The notes below the pieces were generated by a model. It saw only the letters and a program-made list of their open reading frames with translations. It was not told where the DNA came from and did not search any database. A DNA stretch of 49,389 nt from Acidobacteriota bacterium. GTDB taxonomy: Bacteria > Acidobacteriota > Blastocatellia > Pyrinomonadales > Pyrinomonadaceae. The stretch lies in assembly GCA_020199995.1 (NCBI GenBank), contig JAIVJM010000015.1, positions 1 to 49,389 of the forward strand, given 5' to 3'. Below, piece after piece: positions 1 to 8,092 of the stretch. Position 1 is the stretch's first letter, and every line of letters starts with the position of its first letter. The position numbers were made by a program, and so were the translations under genes.

Positions 1-2
1 AG

Positions 3-1247
3 GTGAGGTTCAAGGAGGGCGACACGGTTGAGATCAACACGGTCGTGGCTCTCATCGGCGACGGCGCGGCAGCCCCGCCCCCTCCGACCGAAGCGCCCGC
101 GGCCACGTCCGAAGCCGCGCCCGCTCCGCCGCAGGCTCCCGCGAGTCAGGCCGCCGTCTCCGCGCCCGCTCCGCCGCCGCCCCCCACCACCGCGCCACAA
201 CCGCAGGCACAGCCGCCGCAGGCACAGCCGCCGCCGCCCGCGCAGTCCTCGACGCCCGCCGTCGCTCCGCCGCCGTCGGACGCCCTGAGCCGCGCCGAGC
301 AGACCGCCGAAGAGTTGCGCCGCACGCGTTCGAGCCCGCTGGTGCGCAAGATCGCCGCCGAGCACCAGATAGACATCACGCGTCTCGAAGGCACGGGCAC
401 GTCGGGCCGCGTCACCAAAAACGACATCCTGAGCTTCATCGAACAGGGCGGCACCACGGCGACGAGCGCGCCCGCCGCCGGAGCTGCCGACGCACGGCCT
501 TCTGCGCCTCCGGTGCAAGCCCCGCCCGCCCTCCAGCCGGGCGCGAACGACCGCGTCGAGCCGATGAGCGTCATGCGCAGGAAGATCGCCGAGCACATGA
601 CGATGTCGCAGCGCACCTCGGCGCACGTCGCCACCGTCTACGAGATAGACATGACGAGAGTCCACCGCCTGCGCGAGCAAAACAAGGCCGCGTTCCAGCA
701 GAGCGCGGGGACGAAGCTCTCCTACATGCCGTTCATCTTTCAGGCCGTGACGCAGGCTATCCGCCAGTTCCCGATCTTCAACTCGCAGGCGTCCGGCGAC
801 CGGATCATCTACAAGCGCGACATCAACCTCGGGATGGCCGTCGCGCTCGACTGGGGGCTCATCGTCCCGGTCATCAAGCGCGCCGACGAGCTTTCAATCG
901 CGGGACTGGCACGCGCCGCCAACGATCTCGCGGAGCGCGCCCGCGCCAAGCAGCTCAAGCCCGACGAGGTGGCGGGCGGAACCTTCACCATCACTAACCC
1001 CGGCGTCTACGGCGGACTCTTCGGCACGCCGATCATCAACCAGCCGCAGGTCGCCATCCTCGGCGTCGGAACCATCGAGAAGAGAACGAAGGTCATCACC
1101 ACCGACGAGGGCGACGACGTTATCGCCATCCGCCACATGGCCTACTTCGCCCTCAGCTTCGACCACCGCATCATTGACGGGGCCGACGCCGAACGCTTCC
1201 TCTCCCGCGTCAAGGAGATTCTGGAGGCCGGGCAGTTCACGGTCTGA
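3..1247 (+). CDS. 2-oxoacid dehydrogenase E2 component (dihydrolipoamide acyltransferase), 5' partial
   Basis: Transfers the acyl group from a lipoyl arm to CoA in a pyruvate, 2-oxoglutarate or branched-chain 2-oxoacid dehydrogenase complex in the cytosol. The open frame enters from the window edge. Visible residues 1-20 are the end of a lipoyl domain (EGDTVE... VALIGD), so the lipoyl lysine is off the window. A Pro/Ala-rich linker follows (about 21-105, with a short PQAQP repeat), then an E3/E1-binding domain (110-148), a second linker and the catalytic domain (about 186-414). The catalytic motif DHRIIDGAD is intact (His388, Asp392). Substrate specificity cannot be decided; the catalytic core resembles the BkdB/SucB side of the family. 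The lipoate genes lipB and lipA lie 4-6 kb downstream on the same strand. The GTG at 3 is only the first complete codon, not a start. Confidence 0.95.
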   Translation: MRFKEGDTVEINTVVALIGDGAAAPPPPTEAPAATSEAAPAPPQAPASQAAVSAPAPPPPPTTAPQPQAQPPQAQPPPPAQSSTPAVAPPPSDALSRAEQTAEELRRTRSSPLVRKIAAEHQIDITRLEGTGTSGRVTKNDILSFIEQGGTTATSAPAAGAADARPSAPPVQAPPALQPGANDRVEPMSVMRRKIAEHMTMSQRTSAHVATVYEIDMTRVHRLREQNKAAFQQSAGTKLSYMPFIFQAVTQAIRQFPIFNSQASGDRIIYKRDINLGMAVALDWGLIVPVIKRADELSIAGLARAANDLAERARAKQLKPDEVAGGTFTITNPGVYGGLFGTPIINQPQVAILGVGTIEKRTKVITTDEGDDVIAIRHMAYFALSFDHRIIDGADAERFLSRVKEILEAGQFTV

Positions 1248-1250
1248 CAA

Positions 1251-1365
1251 ACAGTAAGCCTCAAAGCAGTCGAGATACATAACCGGTCTCGACTGCTTAT
1301 TGCTTACTGCTTTGCGGCTTACTCTTGAGACGCCCTCTATCACGGCCCGGGCTTGCGACCTTAAA
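1251..1365. repeat. Heptad hairpin (AGCAGT family) plus degraded CGCCCTC/GGGCTTGCG box
   Basis: Left heptads (gtaagcc, aagcagt) pair with right heptads (actgctt, ggcttac) around a loop with cgaga...tctcg at its base. The right side continues into a degraded copy of the outer arm of the compound palindrome at 19746-19906 (cgccctc..cacgg..gggcttgcg). It starts just after the E2 stop codon. The spacer 1248-1688 otherwise holds the promoter candidate at 1441 and no supported gene. Confidence 0.75.
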
Positions 1366-1440
1366 TATTGCGGACGGGTGGCGATTCCGTAATAAATGCC
1401 CCGTGCGCAACCAAAACAGACTTTTCCCCGTCACACCCTC

Positions 1441-1469
1441 TTGACTTGCCTTTTGGGGTTCGATAAGAA
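1441..1469 (+). promoter_or_regulatory. Possible sigma70-type promoter for the OmpA gene
   Basis: TTGACT at 1441-1446 and TAAGAA at 1464-1469 are separated by 17 nt. The -35 is good and the -10 weak. If used, the mRNA would carry a leader of about 210 nt before the ATG at 1689. Confidence 0.35.
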
Positions 1470-1688
1470 TCCAGGTGATTCGGGAAAACGAAACAAACAA
1501 CCTCGCATGGTTTCAAGGACGGGCGGGACTTGATCAAAGCGCCCGGTCGCCGGAGACTTACGGGCGGCACACTCGTTAAGTCCGGAGAGTGTGGGCGGGC
1601 TCATCCGTCGCCGCCGTGGCGGCATCCGGCGGCAAATGGGGGCGCGCGAAACTTCCCGACAGACTTTCGCACGATGGAGATAAAAAAG

Positions 1689-2723
1689 ATGAGTAACGAT
1701 TCCACCAGAGTCAGATTGATCGGATTCACCTTCGCGCTCGTGCTGGCACTCGCGCCGGCGGCGCTCGCGCAGGGCGGGATGGATAACTCCGGCGCCAACA
1801 CGCGTTCGGTCGCCGCGGGCCAGAAGATGAAGGTCAAGGGCGTCGTCACCAGACGCGACGCCGACACCTTCGTCGTGCAGGACGCCAACGGCGTCCAGAC
1901 CACCGTGGCCTTGGGCAACAACACCAGCGTCAAGACCAAGGGCGGCTTCCTCCGTGGCGGCACCAACTACGGCGTGACCGCCATCCTCCGCGGCCTCAAC
2001 CTCGAAGTCGAGGGGCGCGGCGACGGCTCGGGCAACCTCGCCGCCGAGAAGATTCGCTTCAACGAATCAGACCTCCGCACGGCCCGCACCGTCGAGGCCA
2101 ACGTCACTCCGGTCGAGAACCGCGTGGGCGCGGCTGAAGGGCGCATCGGTCAGGTCGAGCAGAATTCGCAGCGGCTCTCGGGACAGTTGGACGAGTTGGC
2201 CGCCATCTCGAACGCGGCACGCGGCGGCGCGAAGGCCGCGCAGGAAACCGCCGACGCGGCCATCGGCGGCGTCAACGCCACCAACGAGCGTATCTCGGCT
2301 TTGGATGACTATCAGGTGCAGAACAACACGGCCATCCTCTTTAAGGTCGGCAGTGCCGTCTTGTCGCGCGACTCGAAAGCACAGCTCGACGAGATCGCGC
2401 AGCAGGCGCTCAACGCCAAAGGCTACGTGCTCGAAGTAGGCGGGTTCGCCAGCTCGGACGGCTCGACGGAAGCTAACCGCCGCCTCAGCCAGCGCCGCGC
2501 CGACACCGTCATCCGCTACCTCGTCGAGACGCACAACATCCCGCTGCGCCGCATCGTCACGCCCTACGGCTACGGCGAGGCTCAGGCCGTGGCCGACAAC
2601 GCGACCCGCGCGGGCCGCGAGCAGAACCGGCGCGTCGAAGTGAAGGTGCTCGTCAACCGCGGCCTCATGCAGGGCGCGCCGACCATGACCCGCCCCTCGA
2701 CGGACAATCCTGAACTCGAATAG
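1689..2723 (+). CDS. OmpA-family outer membrane / peptidoglycan-binding protein
   Basis: Likely anchors the outer envelope to peptidoglycan. The ATG at 1689 gives a clean signal peptide (hydrophobic FTFALVLALAPAALA, cleavage near AQ) and has GGAGA at 1676-1680, 9 nt upstream. In-frame codons further upstream give no signal peptide. Of 344 residues, about 45-125 form a small beta-rich domain like DUF5666 (VKGVVTRRDADTFVVQD). About 135-210 is an Ala/Glu/Gln-rich helical, probably coiled-coil, segment. The C-terminal 110 residues are an OmpA-C domain (ILFKVGSAVLS, GFASSDGS, NRRLSQRRA, NRRVEVKV) with the diaminopimelate-binding pattern. No beta-barrel is evident, so it is a periplasmic OmpA-C protein rather than a classical porin-like OmpA. 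A hairpin terminator follows. Confidence 0.9.
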   Translation: MSNDSTRVRLIGFTFALVLALAPAALAQGGMDNSGANTRSVAAGQKMKVKGVVTRRDADTFVVQDANGVQTTVALGNNTSVKTKGGFLRGGTNYGVTAILRGLNLEVEGRGDGSGNLAAEKIRFNESDLRTARTVEANVTPVENRVGAAEGRIGQVEQNSQRLSGQLDELAAISNAARGGAKAAQETADAAIGGVNATNERISALDDYQVQNNTAILFKVGSAVLSRDSKAQLDEIAQQALNAKGYVLEVGGFASSDGSTEANRRLSQRRADTVIRYLVETHNIPLRRIVTPYGYGEAQAVADNATRAGREQNRRVEVKVLVNRGLMQGAPTMTRPSTDNPELE

Positions 2724-2746
2724 ACGCCTCCGCACTTGACCCCTCT

Positions 2747-2794
2747 GACAGGTGGTGTGGCACACACGCGTGGCGCACCACCTGTCATTTTCTT
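2747..2794 (+). terminator. Rho-independent terminator after the OmpA gene
   Basis: An 11-bp stem (gacaggtggtg 2747-2757 with caccacctgtc 2776-2786) is followed by attttctt. It lies 24 nt after the stop codon. Confidence 0.8.
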
Positions 2795-2884
2795 GTGGGC
2801 GGCAGTTAGGCCCGGCGGTATTTTCGGAAGGGCGGTTTTGCATCCGTCTTGTTTCGCGATTCGACACGGAGGAGGGCTGACAAG

Positions 2885-4168
2885 GTGTTTCACTTACCCG
2901 ACACGACGAGAAGGGCCTGCGGCTTAATGCTCCTGCTGGGAGTGCTCGTGTCCGCGCTCCCGGCGGCGGCGACGGCTGCCGCGCAGAAGACGCGCCGCGC
3001 GCGCCGCACAGCCGCGAAGCCCGCGCCGAGTCCACTGCCGACGCCTATCGTCGTCCCGCAATTGAATCGGTCTGCCGCGCGGCCCGCCAACACCGCGGTC
3101 GCCCCCTCGCAGCAGCCGCCGCAGCCGGGCGCGCCCGCGCCGCAAACGACACAGCCGATGCCGACGCCCCGGCCCGCGCAGACGCCGACGCCTCAGCCAG
3201 CGACGACTCCGGCCCCGTCCGAGGAAGCGATTGACGAAGACGAAGTGGTGCGCGTGACATCGAATCTGGTGGTCGTGCCCGTCTCGGTGACGGACGCGGG
3301 CGGCAACGCCGTGCAGGGCCTCAAGGTCGGCGACTTCAAGCTCGAAGAGGAGGCGCGCGCGCAGGAACTGTCGGCGGTCGGCGACGCCGATCAGGTGCCG
3401 CTCGACATCGCCATTGTCTTTGACGTGTCGTCGAGCGTCACCAAGAATTTTGAGTTCGAGAAAAAGTCAGCGGCGGGTTTCCTGAAGCAGGTCTTGAAGC
3501 CGATTGACCGCGCGGCGGTCTTCAGCATCACCGAGAAGCCGCGCCTCGAACAGGCACTCGCCTCAGCCGAGAGCGCGACGGCGAAGCTGCTGACAATCCC
3601 CGCCCCGAGCGAGAAAACCGGGACGGCCTTCTACGACACCGTCGCGGCGGCGGCGAAGTATCTCGCCGCGAACGCGCCCGAGCGAAACCGGCGCGTCATC
3701 CTCGTCATCTCGGACGGTGAGGACAACTTCAGCGACCGAGTGCGCGACGCGACCGGCGCGGAGGTCGCGGGCGGCGGGAACCTTCTGACGGCGGCGGAGA
3801 AGTACAAGGCGCTGCACCAGAGGGCCTTGCAGGAAGTTTTGCGCGAAGTGCAGCGCGCCGACGCCGTCTTCTATTCGATCAACCCGAGCGGGCCGGGCCT
3901 CCGCCTCAACGTCATCAGCCAGCGCGCGCAGGACCAGATGCGCCTCATGGCCGAGACGACGGGCGGCAACGCCTTCGTCCCCGAAAAACTCGAAAGCCTC
4001 GACGCCGTCTTCCGCCAGATCGCCGCCGAGCTGCGCGCGCAATACCTCCTGCAATACCTCTCGAACAACGACGCGCCGAAAGGCAAATTCCTCAAGATCA
4101 AAGTCCTCGCCCCCGCGCGCCCGGAGCTGCGCATCCGCGCGCGTCAGGGCTATTACAAGAAGGGATAA
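2885..4168 (+). CDS. Secreted VWFA-related domain protein of the acidobacterial type
   Basis: Exported protein with a von Willebrand A domain; role unknown. The GTG at 2885 is preferred over the longer TTG frame because GGAGGAGGG lies about 8 nt upstream and it places a signal peptide at the N-terminus (LMLLLGVLVSALPAAATAAA). A Pro/Thr/Ala-rich low-complexity stretch (about 30-115) precedes the domain opening VTSNLVVVPVSVTD..GNAVQGL, which is the hallmark of the acidobacterial VWFA-related family. The metal site DxSxS is present (FDVSSS) and a second-strand motif reads VILVISDGEDN. The C-terminal ELRAQYLLQY..NND and RARQGYY are typical of the family. It is 427 aa long. The family occurs in many copies per acidobacterial genome, so the gene supports the taxonomic call. 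It is followed directly by a hairpin shared with a convergent gene. Confidence 0.92.
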   Translation: MFHLPDTTRRACGLMLLLGVLVSALPAAATAAAQKTRRARRTAAKPAPSPLPTPIVVPQLNRSAARPANTAVAPSQQPPQPGAPAPQTTQPMPTPRPAQTPTPQPATTPAPSEEAIDEDEVVRVTSNLVVVPVSVTDAGGNAVQGLKVGDFKLEEEARAQELSAVGDADQVPLDIAIVFDVSSSVTKNFEFEKKSAAGFLKQVLKPIDRAAVFSITEKPRLEQALASAESATAKLLTIPAPSEKTGTAFYDTVAAAAKYLAANAPERNRRVILVISDGEDNFSDRVRDATGAEVAGGGNLLTAAEKYKALHQRALQEVLREVQRADAVFYSINPSGPGLRLNVISQRAQDQMRLMAETTGGNAFVPEKLESLDAVFRQIAAELRAQYLLQYLSNNDAPKGKFLKIKVLAPARPELRIRARQGYYKKG

Positions 4169-4248
4169 AAGCCGTCAATCATCAATCGTAAGTCGTGAAT
4201 AGAAAATCAATATTCTTTCTATTCACGATTGACGATTGACGGCTTTTA
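4167..4248. repeat. Heptad hairpin (GAATCGT-like family) between convergent genes
   Basis: aaaagccgtcaatc... pairs with ...gattgacggctttt; internal units approximate 7 nt (tcaatcg, gtcgtga). It overlaps the VWFA stop codon and ends 2 nt before the stop of the opposite gene. It may act as a bidirectional terminator. A second copy of this family is at 40797-40892. Confidence 0.8.
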
Positions 4249-4249
4249 C

Positions 4250-4750
4250 CTACATCTCTGTAAGCACGTCGGTGAGGCGGTTGGAGACTTCGAGGAGGAC
4301 GCGGCCCGCCCGGTCGTAGCGGTTGGCCGAGACGTGCTGCGCGGCCTCGTCGGCCCGGCGCGAGATGCCTTGCAGCAACTGATACTGGCGCTCGAGCCCA
4401 CGCGTGAAGCGGAACTGCCCTTCGAGCTGATCGAGCCGGTCGCGCATCGCCCCCACGCTCTCCAGCAGCGCCGCCTTCGACCGGCTCGCCACCTCAGCCG
4501 ACTCGGACTGCGCGCCCGTCAGCTCCAAATCCTTCGAGAGCCGCCCGTAGAGATAGAGGAAGCGCGTCAGGTCTTTGTTGAGCCCGGCCAGTTGCAGGCG
4601 CACGCCGTTGAACTTCGTCTGGTTGAGCGAAGACGAGGCGGGCGCGCGGCGCTTCGGCGGCGTCGAGCGGCGCGTGCGCGTCTGCGCCGAGAGGGGCGCG
4701 GAGCAGAGTAAGATCAGGCACATCGTTGCCGTGGCGATAAAAGTTCTCAC
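4250..4750 (-). CDS. Small exported helical protein of unknown function
   Basis: I do not recognise a family. The GTG at 4750 is chosen because GGGAGGA lies about 5 nt upstream and the product then begins with a signal peptide (FIATATMCLILLCSAPLSA, then Q). An upstream ATG in frame would add 17 polar residues before it. After a short basic Arg/Pro/Ser linker, about 130 residues are predicted to be helical, rich in Leu, Arg, Glu and Gln, with heptad-like spacing (LNKDLTRFLYLYGRLSKDLE, then a RLDQLEGQF segment), so a periplasmic coiled-coil helper is plausible. It runs convergent to the VWFA gene and divergent from lipB. Confidence 0.7.
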   Translation of the reverse strand: MRTFIATATMCLILLCSAPLSAQTRTRRSTPPKRRAPASSSLNQTKFNGVRLQLAGLNKDLTRFLYLYGRLSKDLELTGAQSESAEVASRSKAALLESVGAMRDRLDQLEGQFRFTRGLERQYQLLQGISRRADEAAQHVSANRYDRAGRVLLEVSNRLTDVLTEM

Positions 4751-4986
4751 AAGTGTCCTCCCGAAACTGGTCTCGTTAATCTTACTTCCTGAGCGGCGCA
4801 CGTGTTTCTAGTCCCGAAGCAGGGGCGGCGAAAGCGTGAGGCCGTGAACCTCATTGTATCGTTCGCCTCACAAACTATTCTCGTTCGCCGTGCGAGGTCA
4901 AGCGGGGAGGCCCGGCAGCGCGCCTCTGCTACAATGTGCGCGTGAGGAGACGGCCCGGCGGCGCGCGACACCGGAGAAGTCTTTCG

Positions 4987-5736
4987 ATGCTCTCAAAAAC
5001 GCTCAAAGTTCGCCGTCTGGGCAGGCTCGAATACGGCGAGGCGTACCGGATTCAGAAGGAGACGGAGCTGGCCGTCCGCCGCGGCGAGTGGCCCGACACG
5101 CTGCTCCTCGTCGAGCACCCGCACGTCATCACGAGGGGGCGGCGCGCGGAGCGCGACGGCGGCATCCTCGCCGCCCCGGAGACTCTGGCAGAGCGCGGCG
5201 TCGCCGTCTTCGAGACGAACCGCGGCGGCAAGATGACCTACCACGGCCTCGGCCAGCTCGTCGGCTACCCCATCATAAATTTGAGCCCCGACCGCGAGGA
5301 CGTGCACCAATACGTGCGCGACCTCGAAGAGACGCTGGTACGCGCGCTCGGCGATTTCGGCATCGAAGGCTTCACCGTCGAAGGTCTGACCGGCGTCCAT
5401 ACCTCTGAGGGCAAGGTCGCCGCCATCGGCATCCACATCGCGCGCTGGGTGACGACGCACGGCTTCGCTTTGAACATCAACACCGACCTCGGCTTCTTCG
5501 ACCTTATTGTCCCCTGCGAGGGCGAGCCCGTCGCCTCGTTGAAGGGGATTCTCGGTCGCCAGATTCCGCTCGGCGAAGTCGAAGACCGCCTCATCGCCCG
5601 CTTCGCGGAAGTGTTTGAGATGACACCGGAGGAAGAAGAGTCCGGAGTCCGGAGTCCGGACTCTGGAGCCGGAGAAAGACGGACTCCTGCTCCGGCTTCC
5701 GACCTCGAACTTCCGGCTCCAGACTCCAGACTCTAG
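4987..5736 (+). CDS. lipB: Octanoyltransferase LipB with a repeat-derived C-terminal tail
   Basis: Transfers octanoate from octanoyl-ACP to lipoyl domains, the first step of lipoate synthesis. The ATG at 4987 has GGAG at 4973-4976; a longer in-frame start lacks support. Family motifs are intact: RGRRAE near residue 50, TYHGLGQLVGYPI (84-96), the GKVAAIG lysine (Lys143) and the thioester cysteine in IVPC (Cys177). The core ends near residue 215. The last ~35 residues (Ser/Pro/Glu/Arg-rich, ESGVRSPDSG...LPAPDSRL) are encoded entirely by a heptad hairpin that has run into the 3' end, making the protein 249 aa instead of the usual 210-230. A TACAAT box at 4930-4935 may be the -10. lipA is two genes downstream. 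Confidence 0.95.
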   Translation: MLSKTLKVRRLGRLEYGEAYRIQKETELAVRRGEWPDTLLLVEHPHVITRGRRAERDGGILAAPETLAERGVAVFETNRGGKMTYHGLGQLVGYPIINLSPDREDVHQYVRDLEETLVRALGDFGIEGFTVEGLTGVHTSEGKVAAIGIHIARWVTTHGFALNINTDLGFFDLIVPCEGEPVASLKGILGRQIPLGEVEDRLIARFAEVFEMTPEEEESGVRSPDSGAGERRTPAPASDLELPAPDSRL

Positions 5737-5742
5737 ACTCTT
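5635..5742. repeat. Heptad hairpin (GAGTCCG family) inside the lipB 3' end
   Basis: Units gagtccg gagtccg gactctg on the left and gctccagactccagactct on the right form complementary arms; the outer ends are gaagagt and actcttc. The element covers the last ~35 codons of lipB, its stop codon, and ends 7 nt before the next start. Related copies lie at 31825-31892 and 47018-47109. Confidence 0.85.
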
Positions 5743-5749
5743 CCTGATT

Positions 5750-6706
5750 ATGTTGACGCTCGAAACCATCCGCGAGGCGCACGCGCGCATCAGCCCGCAA
5801 GTCCACCGGACGCCGGTCGTCACTTCGCGCACGTTCGACGCGGCGGCGGGGGGCCGTGAAGTCTTCTTCAAGTGCGAGAACTTTCAGCGCGGCGGGGCCT
5901 TCAAGTTCCGCGGCGCGACGAATAGAATTCTCTTGTTGGACGAGGACGAGCGCAGCCGCGGCGTGGTCGCATTCTCTTCCGGCAATCACGCGCAGGCGGT
6001 GGCGCTTGCGGCGCGCGATGCGGGCGTGCGCGCCGTGATCGTGATACCGGACGACGCGCCGCGCTCGAAGCTAGCGGCGACCCGTGGGTACGGCGCGGAC
6101 GTGCGCATCTACGACCGGCAGCGCGACGACCGCGAGGCCGTGGCGCGCGACATCGCGGAGCGCGAGGGTCTCGTGCTCGTGCCGCCTTACGACGATTACC
6201 GCATCATGGCCGGACAGGGGACTTGCGCGCTCGAACTTCTGGAAGAGGTGCCGGACTTGGACGCGCTCGTCACGCCCTGTGGAGGCGGCGGGCTCTTCGC
6301 GGGCGCAAGCACGGCGGCGAAGGCTTTGCGCGCTGAGATTCGCTGCTTCCCCGTCGAGTCCGAACTCTCGGACGACACGCGGCAGTCCTTCGTGAAGGGC
6401 GAACGCGTCTCGATCCCTCCTCCGCCGACCATCGCCGACGGGATGCGCACGCAGTCGCCCGGCGCGCTCACGTTCCCCGTTCTGCAACTGACGGCGGAAG
6501 ACGTTCTGACCGTGACCGAGGACGAGATTGTCGAGACCATGCGCTTCATCGTCTTCCGCATGAAGATGCTCGTCGAGCCGACCGGCGCGGTCGCCGCCGC
6601 CGCCGTCCTCTTCAATAAACTGCCGCCCGGCATCACACGGGTCGGCGTCGTCCTCTCCGGCGGCAACGTTGACCCCGAAGCCCTCGCCCGAATCATCCAG
6701 ACATAA
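5750..6706 (+). CDS. PLP-dependent threonine/serine dehydratase or serine racemase family enzyme
   Basis: Fold-type II PLP enzyme acting on L-threonine, L-serine or a hydroxyaspartate, by deamination or racemisation. The Schiff-base lysine is Lys52 in GGAFKFRGA. SSGNHAQ (76-82) binds the substrate carboxylate, and the phosphate-binding glycine loop is CGGGGLFAG. At 318 aa it is the catalytic domain alone, without the C-terminal ACT-like domains of biosynthetic IlvA, so it should not be subject to isoleucine feedback. It cannot be told from sequence whether the main reaction is ammonia-lyase or racemase. The start follows the lipB stop by 13 nt with the repeat in between; no Shine-Dalgarno is clear. 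It sits between lipB and lipA without an obvious metabolic link. Confidence 0.88.
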   Translation: MLTLETIREAHARISPQVHRTPVVTSRTFDAAAGGREVFFKCENFQRGGAFKFRGATNRILLLDEDERSRGVVAFSSGNHAQAVALAARDAGVRAVIVIPDDAPRSKLAATRGYGADVRIYDRQRDDREAVARDIAEREGLVLVPPYDDYRIMAGQGTCALELLEEVPDLDALVTPCGGGGLFAGASTAAKALRAEIRCFPVESELSDDTRQSFVKGERVSIPPPPTIADGMRTQSPGALTFPVLQLTAEDVLTVTEDEIVETMRFIVFRMKMLVEPTGAVAAAAVLFNKLPPGITRVGVVLSGGNVDPEALARIIQT

Positions 6707-6708
6707 AT

Positions 6709-6804
6709 GGAGGGGCAGGAGAAGTCCGCGGCCCGCGCAACATTGATTGCTTTCGAGTTTGATTCTGAGCAGAGGCGCGGCCCGCGGACTTCTCCTGCCC
6801 CTCC
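6709..6804. repeat. Long inverted repeat, 30-bp arms with one mismatch
   Basis: Arms 6709-6738 and 6775-6804 match at 29 of 30 positions (outer ggaggggcaggagaag; inner gtccgcggcccgcgc). The loop is 36 nt. It begins 2 nt after the dehydratase stop and ends 64 nt before lipA. It does not show the 7-nt periodicity of the other hairpins and has no T-run, only aaaaga on the + strand. Confidence 0.9.
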
Positions 6805-6868
6805 AAAAGACAATCCGATGAGCGGGTGTTAAAATATCCTCACGTTCGGAATCATCGGAGAAAATATT

Positions 6869-7828
6869 TTGAGTCGAGAGCTGAGAGTCCTGAATAACCC
6901 CGCGCCGCAGCGCCCGCCGCGCGGGCCGAAGCCCGAGTGGTTGAAGATACGCATCGGCGACCCGTCGAACCAGAACGCGGTGCTCAAGCTGATCGAGGGC
7001 TTGAATCTGCACACGGTCTGCCAGGAGGCGCGCTGCCCGAACATCTTCGAGTGCTGGTCAGACCGCACCGCCACTTTCATGCTCGCCGGCGACATCTGCA
7101 CGCGCCACTGCGGGTTCTGCGCGGTCGGCAAGGGGCAACCCGGCGCGCTTGACGCCGAGGAGCCGCGACACGTCGCCGAGGCCGTCCGACACCTCAACCT
7201 CGCGCACGCCGTCATCACCTCGGTCAACCGCGACGACCTCGCCGACGGCGGCGCGGCGCACTGGGCCGAGACCATCCGCAAGGTGCGCGCCTTAAACCCC
7301 GAGTGCAAAATCGAAGTCCTGATCCCCGACTTCAACGGCGACGAGCAGGCACTGAATACCGTGCTCGACGCGCGGCCCGACGTGCTCAATCACAACACGG
7401 AGACCATCGCGCGGCTCTACCGGCGCGTGCGCCCCGACGCGAAGTATGAGCAGACGCTGACGCTGCTGCGCCGCGCCGCCGAGAGGCGCGAGCGCGAGCG
7501 CTCCGGCATGCTCACCAAGAGCGGCATCATGGTGGGCCTCGGCGAGACCTTTGACGAAGTGGTCGAGCTGATGAGGGACTTGCGCGCCTCGCACTGCGAC
7601 ATCATGACCATCGGCCAGTACCTCCAGCCGCACGCGCGCCGCCTGCCCGTCGAGCGCTACGTCACGCCCGAAGAGTTCGCGCGCTGGCGCGAGGTCGGCA
7701 TGACGCTCGGCTTCCGCCACGTCGAGTCGAGCCCGCTCACGCGCTCCTCCTACCACGCGCGCCAGCAGACCGGCGACGGCGCGGGGACGGCGCAGGCCGA
7801 AGACGCGAGTCTTCCTCAGGCGAATTAA
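6869..7828 (+). CDS. lipA: Lipoyl synthase LipA
   Basis: Radical SAM enzyme inserting two sulfurs into octanoyl groups already attached to lipoyl domains; completes the pathway started by LipB. The TTG at 6869 is chosen because GGAG at 6857-6860 lies 8 nt upstream. Both iron-sulfur cluster motifs are complete: auxiliary cluster cysteines Cys51, Cys56 and Cys62 (CQEARCPNIFEC) and the radical SAM cysteines Cys77, Cys81 and Cys84 (CTRHCGFC). The C-terminal RSSY (292-295) that ligates the auxiliary cluster is present. The length of 319 aa is normal. Downstream is a large nested palindrome with no terminator of the usual kind. Confidence 0.97.
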   Translation: MSRELRVLNNPAPQRPPRGPKPEWLKIRIGDPSNQNAVLKLIEGLNLHTVCQEARCPNIFECWSDRTATFMLAGDICTRHCGFCAVGKGQPGALDAEEPRHVAEAVRHLNLAHAVITSVNRDDLADGGAAHWAETIRKVRALNPECKIEVLIPDFNGDEQALNTVLDARPDVLNHNTETIARLYRRVRPDAKYEQTLTLLRRAAERRERERSGMLTKSGIMVGLGETFDEVVELMRDLRASHCDIMTIGQYLQPHARRLPVERYVTPEEFARWREVGMTLGFRHVESSPLTRSSYHARQQTGDGAGTAQAEDASLPQAN

Positions 7829-7857
7829 TCAAGAAGCTGTTTGGAAAGTAATCCGTC

Positions 7858-8061
7858 AGCCCCGGTTAAGGGGCGACAGAGTTGAGCCCACGGCGTGGGC
7901 CATGGGTCTCGGGCAAGGCACATATCTGAGCCCCTGAAAGGGGCAAAAGACTTTCAATCTTCGATGTCTGTCGCCCCTTTCAGGGGCTCACCAATCCACC
8001 CCGATGCGCCGTCCCGCGGCCCAGCGCCGTGGGCTCAATTCTATCGCCCCTTTGAGGGGCT
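7858..8061. repeat. Nested REP-like palindrome, about 200 bp
   Basis: Outer arms carry agcccc..ggggc, gttgagcccacggcgtgggc and their complements (gcgccgtgggctcaattct, gcccctttgaggggct). An inner palindrome gagcccctgaaaggggc...gcccctttcaggggctc sits inside. The whole spacer between lipA and the oxidoreductase (7829-8092) is this element. The same architecture recurs at 35206-35422. Confidence 0.85.
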
Positions 8062-8092
8062 TTTTCAAATCGAAAAAACTAAAATCGAAAAT

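Noticed and set aside
3-290. Proline/alanine repeat in E2 as a possible frameshift or repeat expansion
   Set aside because: Pro/Ala-rich swinging-arm linkers are normal between lipoyl and binding domains of E2 proteins, and the frame is intact.
7895-8092. Upstream extension of the oxidoreductase reading frame
   Set aside because: The 66 extra codons are the translated nested palindrome; the protein family starts at the ATG at 8093.
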